Assembly: GCF_001513955.1 (NCBI RefSeq)
Contig: NZ_KQ948154.1
Coordinates: 310,001 to 374,000, forward strand
Direction: 5' to 3'
DNA from: Streptomyces pseudovenezuelae
GTDB taxonomy: Bacteria > Actinomycetota > Actinomycetes > Streptomycetales > Streptomycetaceae
Length of the DNA: 64,000 bases
Shown here piece by piece: positions 7,443 through 16,526 of the stretch. Position 1 is the stretch's first letter, and the number at the start of each line of letters is the position of its first letter. The notes beneath the pieces were generated by a model. It was not told the origin of the DNA, searched no databases, and saw nothing but the letters and a program-made list of their open reading frames with translations. The position numbers were made by a program, and so were the translations under genes.

Positions 7443-8834
7443 CTACAGGGCGGGTTTGCCCGTCGTGAAGAGCCAGGTGCGGAACAGGTCGTCCAGCTGC
7501 TGCCCGCTGACCTTCTCCGCGAGGCGGACGAAGTCGGCGGTACCGGCGTTGCCGTAGCGGTGCAGTGCCGTCCAGGCCGGCAGCAGCCGGAAGAACGCCT
7601 GGTCGCCGATGCGTTCGCGCAGCTTCTGCAGGGTCATCGCGCCGCGCTGGTAGACCGCGGACGCGAACATCGTGTCGCGCTGCGGGTCGCCGACGGTGAT
7701 CTGCCAGAAGGCGCTGTCGGCCGGGCGGGCGTCGTAGGCGGCGACGAAGGAGTCGTGGGCGCTGCGGGTGCCCTTGTGCTCGGCCCACAGCCACTGGGCG
7801 TAGGTGGCGAAGCCCTCGTTGAGCCAGATGTCCTTCCAGTGCGCGACCGAGACGCTGTCCCCGAACCACTGGTGGGCCAGCTCGTGCACGATCGTCGTCT
7901 CGCTGCGCACCGCCGAGTAGGCCGGCTTGGTCTGCACCTCCAGCGAGAACCCGGCCTGCGGCATGTCGTCGACGATCGCGCCGGTCTCCTCGAAGGGGTA
8001 CGGCCCGAAGACCTGCGACCAGTAGTCGGTGGCCTCGGCGGTGACGCCGTACACGTCGACGCTGTTGCTGTTCGCCAGCACCGGGTCGATGGCCGTGTAG
8101 ATGGGGATGCCGCCGGGGGTCCTGCCGGTGCGGACGTCGAACTTCCCGATGGTGGCGGTCGCGAGGTAGGTCGCCATCGGCTTCTTCTCGCGCCAGTGGG
8201 TGTACGTCGAGGCGCCCTTGTCGTACGTCGACACGAGCCGGCCGTTGGAGACCGCGGTCAGGCCCTTGGGGGTCTTGATGCGGATGTCGTACGTGGCCTT
8301 GTCGGCGGGGTGGTCGCTGGACGGGAACCAGGTGGAGGCGGCGTTGGGTTCACAGGCGACGAAGACGCCGTCGGGGGTCTTCATCCAGCCGTAGTCGGAG
8401 CCGAAGACGATGGGGCCGTTGAGGGGTACGGGGATCCCGCCGTAGGTGACGGCGACCGTGAACTCCTGCCCCTTGCGCAGGGATTGGCGCGGAGTGATGC
8501 GTATCTCGTCGCCGTCCCTGGTGAATCGGGCGGGTCTGCCGTTCACCTCGACCGCGGTGACCTCCAGCTTCTGGAGATCCAGGTCGAAGGACGAGAGGTT
8601 CCCGGTGGCGCGGGCCGTGAGTGTCGTACGGCCGTCCAGGCGGTCGGTGTCCGGGGCGTACGCCACGTCGAGGGCGTAGTGCCGGGCGTCGAAGCCGCCG
8701 TTGCCGAGGTTCGGGAAGTAGGAGTCGCCGATGCCGGGGGCGCCGGGTTTCGGGCCCGGGGCCGCCGCGATGACAAAGAAGGAAGCCGCCGCGGTCGCGA
8801 CGGCTCCTAAACGTGCCGAACGGGAGAGTGCCAT
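7443..8834 (-). CDS. secreted M1-family metallopeptidase
   Basis: 463 residues starting at the ATG preceded by GGGA in AAAGGGACGACACC. An N-terminal hydrophobic stretch (about 8-26) ending AAAPGP looks like a signal peptide. The zinc site is HELAH at 317-321 with the third ligand Glu340 in NEGFATYAQW, both diagnostic of gluzincin M1 aminopeptidases; the exopeptidase region lies around residues 285-300 (variant MPQAGFSLEV rather than GAMEN). It is shorter than PepN, having lost the C-terminal helical domain, as in other secreted actinobacterial members. Probably trims peptides outside the cell, which would suit the oligopeptide importer next door, although they are separate transcription units. 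Confidence 0.9.
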   Translation of the reverse strand: MALSRSARLGAVATAAASFFVIAAAPGPKPGAPGIGDSYFPNLGNGGFDARHYALDVAYAPDTDRLDGRTTLTARATGNLSSFDLDLQKLEVTAVEVNGRPARFTRDGDEIRITPRQSLRKGQEFTVAVTYGGIPVPLNGPIVFGSDYGWMKTPDGVFVACEPNAASTWFPSSDHPADKATYDIRIKTPKGLTAVSNGRLVSTYDKGASTYTHWREKKPMATYLATATIGKFDVRTGRTPGGIPIYTAIDPVLANSNSVDVYGVTAEATDYWSQVFGPYPFEETGAIVDDMPQAGFSLEVQTKPAYSAVRSETTIVHELAHQWFGDSVSVAHWKDIWLNEGFATYAQWLWAEHKGTRSAHDSFVAAYDARPADSAFWQITVGDPQRDTMFASAVYQRGAMTLQKLRERIGDQAFFRLLPAWTALHRYGNAGTADFVRLAEKVSGQQLDDLFRTWLFTTGKPAL

Positions 8835-8932
8835 GGTGTCGTCCCTTTCGAGCGTGTGCCGATAAGTCGGACACGGACGACTGTTCACTCTCCCGTTCGG
8901 GCATGTACATGACTTTGCCAACTCGTCATGCG

Positions 8933-10288
8933 CTACTTGTCGGTTGGGTCCTGACGGTCGGCTTCCGCTTCCGTGGTCGCCTCGCCGGTCCGCAAGGGCG
9001 CCGCGGGGGCGGTCCTGGCGCCGGGGCCCGTCTTCGCGGCCGTGGCCTCGACGTCCGCCGCGACCTCCGCCTCCGGCTGCGTCGCCGTGTCCGCCGCTTC
9101 CCCGGCAGCCTCGGCGTCGGTGTCCCCTGCGGTCCCCGCCGCCACGGCCGCGACCGCCGCCGACGTGGCCGCCGACTCGGCGAGCACCTCCTCGGCGACC
9201 AGCTCGGCCGCCTCCCTGGCGACCGACAGGAGCACGGTGTCCTGCGGGGCCTGGTCCGCGAAGTTCTCCGGGTGGTGGCAGGCCACGCGCTGGCCGGGAC
9301 GCAGCTCGACCAGCTGCGGCTCCGTCGTCCTGCAGATCTCCGTCGCCTTCCAGCACCGCGTGTGGAAGCGGCAGCCGGAGGGCGGGGAGATCGGGGACGG
9401 GACGTCGCCGCGCAGCAGGATGCGCTCGGACTTGGCACCCCGGCGCTTGGGGTCCGGCACCGGCACCGCCGACATCAGGGCCTTGGTGTACGGGTGCATC
9501 GGCGCCTCGTACAGCGAGGTGCGGTCGGCGAGTTCGACGATCTTGCCGAGGTACATCACCGCGATACGGTCCGAGACGTGCCGCACGACGGACAGGTCGT
9601 GCGCGATGATCACGTACGTGAGGCCGAGCTCCTCCTGGAGGTCGTCCATCAGGTTCACGACCTGCGCCTGGATCGACACGTCGAGGGCCGAGACCGGCTC
9701 GTCCGCCACCACCAGCTTCGGCTTCAGGGCCAGGGCCCGCGCGATGCCGATGCGCTGGCGCTGACCGCCGGAGAACTCGTGCGGGTAGCGGTTGTAGTGC
9801 TCGGGGCTGAGGCCCACCAGCTCCAGCAGGCGCTGGACCTCCTTCTTCACCCCGCCCTCCGGCTCCACTCCCTGGAGCCGGAACGGCGCCGAGACGATGC
9901 CGCCGATGGTGTGCCGGGGGTTCAGGGAGCCGTACGGGTCCTGGAAGATCATCTGGATGTCCCGCCGCAGCGGACGCATCCCGGCCGCGTTCAGCCGCGT
10001 GATGTCCTGGCCCTCGAAATGGATCGAACCGCCGGTCGGCTCCTGGAGGCGGGTGATGACCCGGCCCATGGTCGACTTGCCGCAGCCCGACTCGCCGACC
10101 ACACCGAGGGTCTCGCCCTTGCGCACCTCGAAGTCGATGCCGTCGACCGCCTTGACCGCGCCGACCTGGCGCTGGAGGACGCCCTTGCGGATCGGGAAGT
10201 GCTTCTGGAGGCCCTCGACCCTGAGCAGTATCTCGCGCTCGTCGGGGGCGGCCGTCACGTCCGCGTCCGTCTTCTTCGTCTCACTCAC
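8933..10288 (-). CDS. oppF: oligopeptide ABC transporter ATP-binding protein, OppF type
   Basis: 451 residues from GTG at 10288. Walker A GESGCGKST, signature SGGQRQRIGIARAL, Walker B LVVADEP, and the oligopeptide/dipeptide C-terminal region with conserved cysteines (CRFHTRCWKA, VACHHPEN). After residue 345 it carries an extra tail of about 100 residues rich in Ala, Glu and Thr with no domain match I can recognise; ordinary OppF proteins lack it. The start overlaps the oppD stop by 4 nt (GTGA), so translation is coupled. It powers uptake by pairing with OppD. Confidence 0.92.
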   Translation of the reverse strand: MSETKKTDADVTAAPDEREILLRVEGLQKHFPIRKGVLQRQVGAVKAVDGIDFEVRKGETLGVVGESGCGKSTMGRVITRLQEPTGGSIHFEGQDITRLNAAGMRPLRRDIQMIFQDPYGSLNPRHTIGGIVSAPFRLQGVEPEGGVKKEVQRLLELVGLSPEHYNRYPHEFSGGQRQRIGIARALALKPKLVVADEPVSALDVSIQAQVVNLMDDLQEELGLTYVIIAHDLSVVRHVSDRIAVMYLGKIVELADRTSLYEAPMHPYTKALMSAVPVPDPKRRGAKSERILLRGDVPSPISPPSGCRFHTRCWKATEICRTTEPQLVELRPGQRVACHHPENFADQAPQDTVLLSVAREAAELVAEEVLAESAATSAAVAAVAAGTAGDTDAEAAGEAADTATQPEAEVAADVEATAAKTGPGARTAPAAPLRTGEATTEAEADRQDPTDK

Positions 10289-11376
10289 AGCTTCGGCGCA
10301 ATCTCTTCGGTCCAGATCCGCGTGCGGTCCTCCGGCGAGAGGTGGCACGCGGAGAAGTGCCCGCCGCCGACCTGCTGGAGCTCCGGGCGCACGGTACGGG
10401 TGACATCGCCCTTGGGGATGTCCGCGTACGGGCAGCGGGGGTGGAAGGCGCAGCCCGAGGGGACGTTGATGAGGCTCGGCGGCTGACCCTTGACGGGGAT
10501 GAGCCGCTCGGAGGTCTCCCGGTCGATGCGCGGCATCGAACCGAGCAGGCCCCAGGTGTACGGGTGCTGCGGCCGCTCGAAGACGTCGTCTACGCTGCCC
10601 CGCTCCACGCACCGGCCGCCGTACATCACCAGCACGTCGTCGGCGATCTCGGCGACCACACCCAGGTCGTGGGTGATGAGGACGACCGCGGAGCCGAACT
10701 CCTTCTGCAGGTCCCGGATCAGGTCGAGGATCTGCGCCTGGACGGTGACGTCGAGGGCGGTCGTCGGCTCGTCCGCGATCAGCAGCTCGGGGTTGTTGAC
10801 GAGCGCCATGGCGATCATCGCGCGCTGGCGCATACCGCCGGAGAACTCGTGCGGGTAGCCGTCCACGCGCTTGTCCGGCTCGGGGATGCCGACCCGGTCG
10901 AGCATCTCGATCGCCCGCTTGCGGGCGACCTTCTTGCTGACGTCGTTGTGGACCCGGTGTGCCTCCACGATCTGGTTGCCGATCGTGTAGTACGGGTGCA
11001 TCGCGGACAGCGGGTCCTGGAAGATCATCGCCATCTCGCGGCCGCGCAGCCGGCGCACCTCGTCCGGGTCGGCGGAGACCAGCTCCTTGCCGTCCAGCCA
11101 GATCTCGCCGGACATCTGCACGTGCTTGCCCTGTGCCCCGAGCCGGTGCAGGCCCATGATCGCCAGCGAGGTGACGGACTTGCCGGAGCCCGACTCGCCG
11201 ACTATGCAGAGCGTCTTGCCCTTCTCCACCTGGAAGCTGAGCCCGTCCACGGACTTGACCAGGCCGTCGTCGGTCGGGAAGTGCACCTTGAGGTCGCGGA
11301 CCGCGAGGAAGGCGTCGGGGGCGTTCCCCGGAGCCGGCTCGCCCAGGGCGGCACCGGTCTTGGAGAGTTCGGTCAC
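10285..11376 (-). CDS. oppD: oligopeptide ABC transporter ATP-binding protein, OppD type
   Basis: 363 residues. Walker A GESGSGKSV, signature SGGMRQRAMIAMAL, Walker B LLIADEP, H-loop ITHD, and the C-terminal oligopeptide-transport zone with CAFHPRCPYA. The GTG start overlaps the oppB stop by 4 nt and the stop overlaps the oppF start by 4 nt. Forms the heterodimeric motor with OppF for the permease pair OppB/OppC. Confidence 0.94.
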   Translation of the reverse strand: MTELSKTGAALGEPAPGNAPDAFLAVRDLKVHFPTDDGLVKSVDGLSFQVEKGKTLCIVGESGSGKSVTSLAIMGLHRLGAQGKHVQMSGEIWLDGKELVSADPDEVRRLRGREMAMIFQDPLSAMHPYYTIGNQIVEAHRVHNDVSKKVARKRAIEMLDRVGIPEPDKRVDGYPHEFSGGMRQRAMIAMALVNNPELLIADEPTTALDVTVQAQILDLIRDLQKEFGSAVVLITHDLGVVAEIADDVLVMYGGRCVERGSVDDVFERPQHPYTWGLLGSMPRIDRETSERLIPVKGQPPSLINVPSGCAFHPRCPYADIPKGDVTRTVRPELQQVGGGHFSACHLSPEDRTRIWTEEIAPKL

Positions 11377-12380
11377 GAGAGCCTCACCCGCGGGTCGGCG
11401 GCGGCGTACAACAGGTCCACCAGGAGATTTGCGATCACGACGAAGAAAGCGGCGAGCAGGGTGACGCCGAGGATCGGGGGCAGGTCGTTGTCGGTGATGC
11501 CCTGCACCGCGTACTGGCCGATGCCGGGCAGCGAGAACACCGTCTCGGTGATCACGGCGCCGCCGAGCAGCAGGCCCAGGTCCATGCCGAAGACGGTGAT
11601 GATCGGGGTCAGCGCGGCCCGCAGCCCGTGCCGGGCCACGACGTTGCGCTCCCGCAGGCCCTTGGCGCGGGCCGTGCGGATGAAGTCCTCGTTCATCGTC
11701 TCCAGCATGCCCGAGCGGGTCAGCCGCGCGTAGATGGCGGAGTACAGCAGCGCGAGCGAACACCAGGCCGGGAAGAGCGTGTTGGCCCACTGGGCCGGGT
11801 TCTCGGTGAACGGCACATAGGTCCGTCCGAAGATCGGCCACTGGTAGGTGAAGAGCAGCAGCGCCAGGTTGCCCGTGAAGAACATGGGCAGCGAGACACC
11901 GGCGAGCGCGACGCCCATGAAGGTGCGGTCGAAGAAGCTGCGGGGCTTGAGGGCCGAGATCACACCGATCACGACACCGGAGACCAGCCACATCACGGCG
12001 GCACCGGCGGCCAGCGACACGGTCACCGGCAGACGCGAGGTGAGCTGCGGCCAGACCGCCACGTGGTTCTTGAAGGAGTAGCCGAAGCACGGCGCGTCAC
12101 AGTGCGCCGTCGTGGGGCCCAGGTTGTAGGTGGCGCCGGACACGATCCCCTTGATGAAGTGCCAGTACTGGGCATACAGGGGCTCGTCCAGACCGAGGTT
12201 CTGCTTGACCGCGGCGATGTCGGCCTTCGTCGGACTCTTTCCGATGTACTGCTGCGCGAGCTGGTCGGCGGTCTGGCCGGCCATCCGCGGCAGCAGGAAG
12301 AAGATCGCGAAGGTGACCGCGGTGACGACCAGCAGCAGGATCACTGCCGCGAACGTCCGACGGAGGATGTACGAGATCAC
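11373..12380 (-). CDS. oppB: oligopeptide ABC transporter permease, OppB type
   Basis: 335 residues, starting MISYILRRTFAAVILLLVVT with the first membrane helix at once, as in OppB/DppB. A long periplasm-side loop (about 33-110) precedes the BPD_transp_1 helices. The coupling motif is in the region RTARAKGLRERNVVARHGLR, matching the EAA loop that contacts the ATPases. The gene is 70 bp downstream of oppA, separated from it by a hairpin. Confidence 0.93.
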   Translation of the reverse strand: MISYILRRTFAAVILLLVVTAVTFAIFFLLPRMAGQTADQLAQQYIGKSPTKADIAAVKQNLGLDEPLYAQYWHFIKGIVSGATYNLGPTTAHCDAPCFGYSFKNHVAVWPQLTSRLPVTVSLAAGAAVMWLVSGVVIGVISALKPRSFFDRTFMGVALAGVSLPMFFTGNLALLLFTYQWPIFGRTYVPFTENPAQWANTLFPAWCSLALLYSAIYARLTRSGMLETMNEDFIRTARAKGLRERNVVARHGLRAALTPIITVFGMDLGLLLGGAVITETVFSLPGIGQYAVQGITDNDLPPILGVTLLAAFFVVIANLLVDLLYAAADPRVRLS

Positions 12381-12393
12381 GGGGACCGGCGCT

Positions 12394-12425
12394 GGTGCCC
12401 GCGGGCCGCGAGGCCCACGGGCACC
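12394..12425 (-). terminator. intra-operon stem-loop between oppA and oppB
   Basis: Arms 12394-12407 and 12412-12425 pair over 14 bp with one non-Watson-Crick position and loop GCGA. No T tract follows. In this position, after a binding-protein gene, such hairpins usually act as leaky terminators or 3' mRNA stabilisers that keep the binding protein more abundant than the permeases. Confidence 0.6.
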
Positions 12426-12449
12426 AATGCCTTCACCTGCCTTCCGGGG

Positions 12450-14198
12450 CTACTTCTTGGTCGTGCCGATGTTGAGGTAGTCGTACTGACCGCTGAAGGC
12501 CGCCGTGGACACCAGGTTGGTGTAGCCCGCCGGACGGTACAGCAGGACCTTGAAGTAGGTCAGCGGGACGAGAGCCGCCAGGTCCATGGCGCGCTTGTCG
12601 ATCTCCGCGTACAGGCCGTTGCGGGTGGCGTCGTCCTCGGTGGCGATGGCCTTCTCCAGCATCTCGTTGATCTGCTTGTCGTTCAGATACGAGAGGTTGG
12701 TGTTGCCGGACGCGCCGATCGCGTCACCGTGCAGGATCTGCTGCAGGAAGCCGTAACCGGAGTTCCAGTCGGCACCCCACTGCATCATGTGCAGGCCGAT
12801 GTTCTGCTTCTTGTCGAACGTCGGCACACCCGCGTAGTCGGTGAAGTACTTGCCCGACGGGTACTGCTTCAGGCTGGCGTTGATGCCGACCTTCTTCAGC
12901 GAGGCGATGATCGCGGTGGCCGCGTCGATCTCCTGCGGGCGGTCGCTGCGCGCCGAGAGGTTGGTGTTGATCGTCGTCTTGCCGCAGGCCTTCAGCTGCT
13001 CCTTGGCCTTGGCGACGTCACCCTTGTTGCCGGTGGTCGCGTAGACGTCGGCCTTCGCGTAGCCCTTGATGTCCGGGGGCAGGACCGTGGTGGCGACGTC
13101 ACCGCGGATCGGGCCGCCCTCGGCGGTCTGCACCGAGACCTTGTCGACGGCGTACTCGACGGCCTTGCGGCACTCGACCTTGTCGAACGGCGCGACCTGG
13201 TTGTTGATCGCCATGTAGACCAGACGGCCACCGTAGGTGTTGTCCGTGTTGGCCTTCAGGCTGGCGTCGTTGACGACCTTCGCCTGGGTCGCGGCCTGGA
13301 CACCGGTACCACCGAGGTCGATCGCGTCGCCGGCCTGGACGTCCTGGTCGATCGTCTCGGCGTTGACCTTCAGCTTGACGACGATCTTGTCCGGGTACTG
13401 CTTGCGCAGCGGGTCGGTCTTCGGGTCCCAGTTCTCGTTCTTGACGAGGACGGCCTGCTTGCCCTCGTCGTAGCTCTGGAACTTGTACGAGCCCGAGGAC
13501 ACGATGCTCTTGACGTAGTCGATGCCGGTGTCCTTGGCCTGCGGCACCGGAGCCGTCTGCGGCGTCGCGACCAGGTAGTCGAACTCCTGGAACGGACGGT
13601 TGAGCTTGAAGACGATCGTGGTGTCGTCCGGCGTCTCGATGGACTTCAGGCCCTCGGGGCTCTTGTCCTTGTAGGGACCCTTGTACGCCTTACCGCCCTC
13701 CATGAACTGCTGGAAGTAGTTCGGGCCGAGGGAGAGCACGTCACGCGCGAAGTTGGAGCGCTCGACGGCGTACTTGACGTCCTTCGAGGTGATCGCGGTG
13801 CCGTCCTGGTACTTCAGACCGGAGCGGATCTTGTACGTCCACGTCTTGCCGCCGTCGCTCGGCTCGCCCGCCTTCTCGGCGAGGTCCGGGACCAGCGTGT
13901 TGCCCTCCTCGCCCGGACCGGGCTTGAAGGTCATCAGCGGGCGGGCGTACAGCCGGCTGAGGTTGTACATGTAGGCGTAGTACGTGTTGCCGGGATCGAA
14001 GGAGTCCGGGACGTCGGAGTACTCGTACGTGACCGTCCCACCCTTCTGGGTGGAGGCATTGACGACGCCCTTGGTCGCTGCGTTGGCCCCAGCCGACTTG
14101 TTCCCGTCTCCACCGTTGTCATCGGCCTTGCTGCAAGCCGAGAGCAACAGGCTCGCACTGCCGATGGCCGCCACTGCGGCCAGCGCTGACCTTCGCAT
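12450..14198 (-). CDS. oppA: oligopeptide ABC transporter substrate-binding lipoprotein
   Basis: 582 residues from ATG at 14198 (ribosome site GAAGGGGAAG about 10 nt upstream; a TTG 7 codons earlier would absorb that site). MRRSALAAVAAIGSASLLLSAC is a lipoprotein signal, in which LSAC is the lipobox. The mature part is an SBP_bac_5 family fold of the usual length, with typical pieces such as YEYSDVPDSFDPGNTY and the DxxTVVFKLN-like segment at DDTTIVFKLN. It captures peptides at the outer face of the membrane and delivers them to OppBC. Confidence 0.93.
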   Translation of the reverse strand: MRRSALAAVAAIGSASLLLSACSKADDNGGDGNKSAGANAATKGVVNASTQKGGTVTYEYSDVPDSFDPGNTYYAYMYNLSRLYARPLMTFKPGPGEEGNTLVPDLAEKAGEPSDGGKTWTYKIRSGLKYQDGTAITSKDVKYAVERSNFARDVLSLGPNYFQQFMEGGKAYKGPYKDKSPEGLKSIETPDDTTIVFKLNRPFQEFDYLVATPQTAPVPQAKDTGIDYVKSIVSSGSYKFQSYDEGKQAVLVKNENWDPKTDPLRKQYPDKIVVKLKVNAETIDQDVQAGDAIDLGGTGVQAATQAKVVNDASLKANTDNTYGGRLVYMAINNQVAPFDKVECRKAVEYAVDKVSVQTAEGGPIRGDVATTVLPPDIKGYAKADVYATTGNKGDVAKAKEQLKACGKTTINTNLSARSDRPQEIDAATAIIASLKKVGINASLKQYPSGKYFTDYAGVPTFDKKQNIGLHMMQWGADWNSGYGFLQQILHGDAIGASGNTNLSYLNDKQINEMLEKAIATEDDATRNGLYAEIDKRAMDLAALVPLTYFKVLLYRPAGYTNLVSTAAFSGQYDYLNIGTTKK

Positions 14199-14258
14199 GA
14201 TGGTCTGCTTCCCCTTCAATTGTCGGAAATCTTGTGGACTCTCACCGCGGGTCGCGGG

Positions 14259-15257
14259 TCAGCGGCTGCGCGGGTCGAGAGCGTCTCGGAGACCGTCGCC
14301 GAGCAGGTTGAACGCCAGGACGGTCACGAAGATGGCCAGACCAGGCACGATCATGAACTGCGGGTCGACCTGGTAGAAGTCGACGGCCTGGTTGAGCATG
14401 CCGCCCCAGGAGGCCTGGGGAGGCTGGATGCCGACGCCGAGGAAGCTCAGCGACGCCTCGAAGAGGATGTTGGTCGGAATGAGCAGCGTCGAGTAGACGA
14501 TGATCGGGCCGACGAGGTTCGGCAGCAGCTCCCGGAAGAGGATGTACGGGCCCTTGGCCCCCATCCCGCGCGAGGCGTCGACGAACTCCCGCTCGCGCAG
14601 GGCCAGCGTCTGACCGCGCACGATGCGGCCCAGGTAGGGCCAGTTGAAGAAGCCGATGACGAAGATCAGCACGCTGATGTGCAGCGGCAGACCCTCCAGG
14701 CCGAAGGCGCCGCCCTGCAGCGTGGCCGAGATGGCGATGGCGAACAGCAGGAGCGGGAACGCCAGGAAGGTGTCCATCAGCCGGCTGATGATCGTGTCGA
14801 CCCGTCCGCCGTAGTAGCCGGCGACCACGCCGAGCACGGCACCGATGGTGTTGGACAGGATCGTCGCGCCGAAGGCGACGACCAGCGAGACCCAGGAGCC
14901 CTCGAGGATGCGGGTGGCGATGTCGCGGCCGAACTTCGGCTCCACACCGAGCGGGTGCGACCAGCTCATGCCGCCGAAGTCGCCCTTGGGCAGCGAGGTG
15001 TTGGGGTCGATCAGATCCTGGTGCAGGGCGTTCGGGTCCAGACCGAACATGGCCTGGATGGGCCGGGAGAGCACCGCGAGCAGGATCAGCAGGATGACGA
15101 TCACGCCGCCGGCGACCGCCACCTTGTCCTTCTTGAACCGGGACCAGGCGATCTGCCCCAGGGAACGGCCCTCGATCTGCCCCTTGTCGACGCCGACGAG
15201 GACAGCCTCCGGCTGCGCCTCGGCCTGCGCCCCGGTGGTCTCGATCGGTGCGGTCAC
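14259..15257 (-). CDS. oppC: oligopeptide ABC transporter permease, OppC type
   Basis: 332 residues from GTG at 15257. A cytoplasmic N-terminus of about 45 residues includes the OppC_N signature (GRSLGQIAWSRFKKDKVAVA), followed by the first helix, a periplasmic loop and five more helices. The EAA coupling loop is in VDASRGMGAKGPYILFRELL. It is the first gene of the operon, so the order is C-A-B-D-F rather than the common A-B-C-D-F. Confidence 0.93.
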   Translation of the reverse strand: MTAPIETTGAQAEAQPEAVLVGVDKGQIEGRSLGQIAWSRFKKDKVAVAGGVIVILLILLAVLSRPIQAMFGLDPNALHQDLIDPNTSLPKGDFGGMSWSHPLGVEPKFGRDIATRILEGSWVSLVVAFGATILSNTIGAVLGVVAGYYGGRVDTIISRLMDTFLAFPLLLFAIAISATLQGGAFGLEGLPLHISVLIFVIGFFNWPYLGRIVRGQTLALREREFVDASRGMGAKGPYILFRELLPNLVGPIIVYSTLLIPTNILFEASLSFLGVGIQPPQASWGGMLNQAVDFYQVDPQFMIVPGLAIFVTVLAFNLLGDGLRDALDPRSR

Positions 15258-15592
15258 AGTGACCCGACCCCTCTCGCCGGTGGTGACCGGCCTACACCTG
15301 CCGTGGATTACGGCTTTGTCGACTTGCTCAGCTCGCAGGGACTACTGATCCTGCGTCTGCCTGGGGAGTCTTCAGCTTGGCTGCGATCACCCGCCAGGTC
15401 TGGCGACGAAAGTATGCGTAACCGTGATGCAGTACGAGGGATTCCGTTATCCGAACAGCGGGTAACGCCCCTCGGACGTATGCCAGTTGGGACAGAACGG
15501 CACAATAGGGCATGTTCGCGATGATCCACCGCTATCTACGCGCGAAGAAATGTGGCTGTTACGTAAACGAGGCGAACGGGTTGCCATCGCTC
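15258..15592. other. intergenic region upstream of the opp operon
   Basis: 335 bp without a convincing gene. Both neighbours are on the minus strand, so this holds the opp promoter and the 3' end of the SseB-like gene. Base composition is lower in GC than its surroundings. I see no confident sigma-70 box or riboswitch fold; short open frames on either strand lack ribosome sites and codon bias. Confidence 0.6.
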
Positions 15593-16387
15593 TCAGTAAC
15601 CGCCACGGGCCGGCGGGTAGCCGTACCCGGCCGCCGGTGCCTGGGCGGGGGATCCGTGGGCCTCACGGTCGTAGAAAGGACGGGCGCCGGCGCGCATCCA
15701 CAGCGCGACCGGGTCGTACTCGTCGGACATCGCCACGGTCGACACCGGCAGCCCGTCCGGCACGGCGCCGATGGACTGCTGCATCATCGCGCGCACCGAG
15801 TCCACCGCCGAGGGACTGGTGTCGTACACGTCCAGGCCGATGGCGAGATACGGCGCCCCGAGCGCCGGCTGCACCCAGGCGCGGCGCAGCGAGCGGACCG
15901 CCGGGGTGCGGTGCGCGTTCTGCACGAGCAGGGCGTAGAACTGGGGGATCTCGATGCCGGGTTCCGACAGCCTGAGCGGTCCCGCGGGCTGGCGCTCCAG
16001 GCCGGTCGCGATGCGGCGCAGGTCGAGCCAGGGGATGCCGACCCCGCCGCCGGGGGCGTGCGGGTTGAGCCAGAGGCCGTAGTGGTCGGGATACAGCGTG
16101 CGGGCCACGTCGAGGCCGTCGACCACTTCGTACGAGCGGTTCCAGCCGCTGGCGCTCAGCTCCTGGGCCGAGGTCACACAGGGGGCGTAGCCGTAGCCGC
16201 CGACCTCCATGTTTCCGTACTGGGCGTCCGGGGAGCCGGACTGGCCGTGCCACAGGAGCATCCAGATCTGGCCGTTGTTCGGGGTCGCGAGAGCGCGCAG
16301 CAGCGCCTCGTAGGCGTCGTAGCGCCCGGGGGTCACCTGGCGCAGCATGTGCTCGACCGTGCCGGTCGCGGTGCCGCTGGCGCTCAC
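15593..16387 (-). CDS. SseB C-terminal-like protein
   Basis: 264 residues from a GTG preceded by GGGG about 9 nt upstream. Contains segments typical of the enhanced serine sensitivity (SseB) family in Streptomyces: a central region with WLDLRRIATGLE and a C-terminal region (GLDVYDTSPSAVDSVRAMM, then RPFYDRE) that recurs in the neighbouring protein as GHWMRGQVRPFYTRG. A Gly/Pro/Tyr-rich tail ends the protein. Biochemical role unknown; in S. coelicolor such genes sit beside the glycine/serine operon, as here. Downstream of the second SseB-like gene on the same strand. Confidence 0.75.
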   Translation of the reverse strand: MSASGTATGTVEHMLRQVTPGRYDAYEALLRALATPNNGQIWMLLWHGQSGSPDAQYGNMEVGGYGYAPCVTSAQELSASGWNRSYEVVDGLDVARTLYPDHYGLWLNPHAPGGGVGIPWLDLRRIATGLERQPAGPLRLSEPGIEIPQFYALLVQNAHRTPAVRSLRRAWVQPALGAPYLAIGLDVYDTSPSAVDSVRAMMQQSIGAVPDGLPVSTVAMSDEYDPVALWMRAGARPFYDREAHGSPAQAPAAGYGYPPARGGY

Positions 16388-16526
16388 GTCGTATCGCCCC
16401 TTCTTGAAAGTTCCCCGAGTATGAAACCAGCTTAAGCGCCCACGAGCTCGGGACCTGTGCGTCGTCGGCGAGTGCGGGTCGCCTGTGGCTCGTGGCGCAG
16501 TTCCCCGCGCCCCTGGGCAGGTTGGG

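Noticed and set aside
11628..14189. Long plus-strand open frame opposite oppA and oppB
   Set aside because: Shadow of the opp genes; repetitive Val/Arg/Asp/Leu-rich product with no recognisable domain or ribosome site.
15308..15529. Small minus-strand open frames in the opp upstream region
   Set aside because: No ribosome site, no codon bias and no domain; more likely leader sequence.
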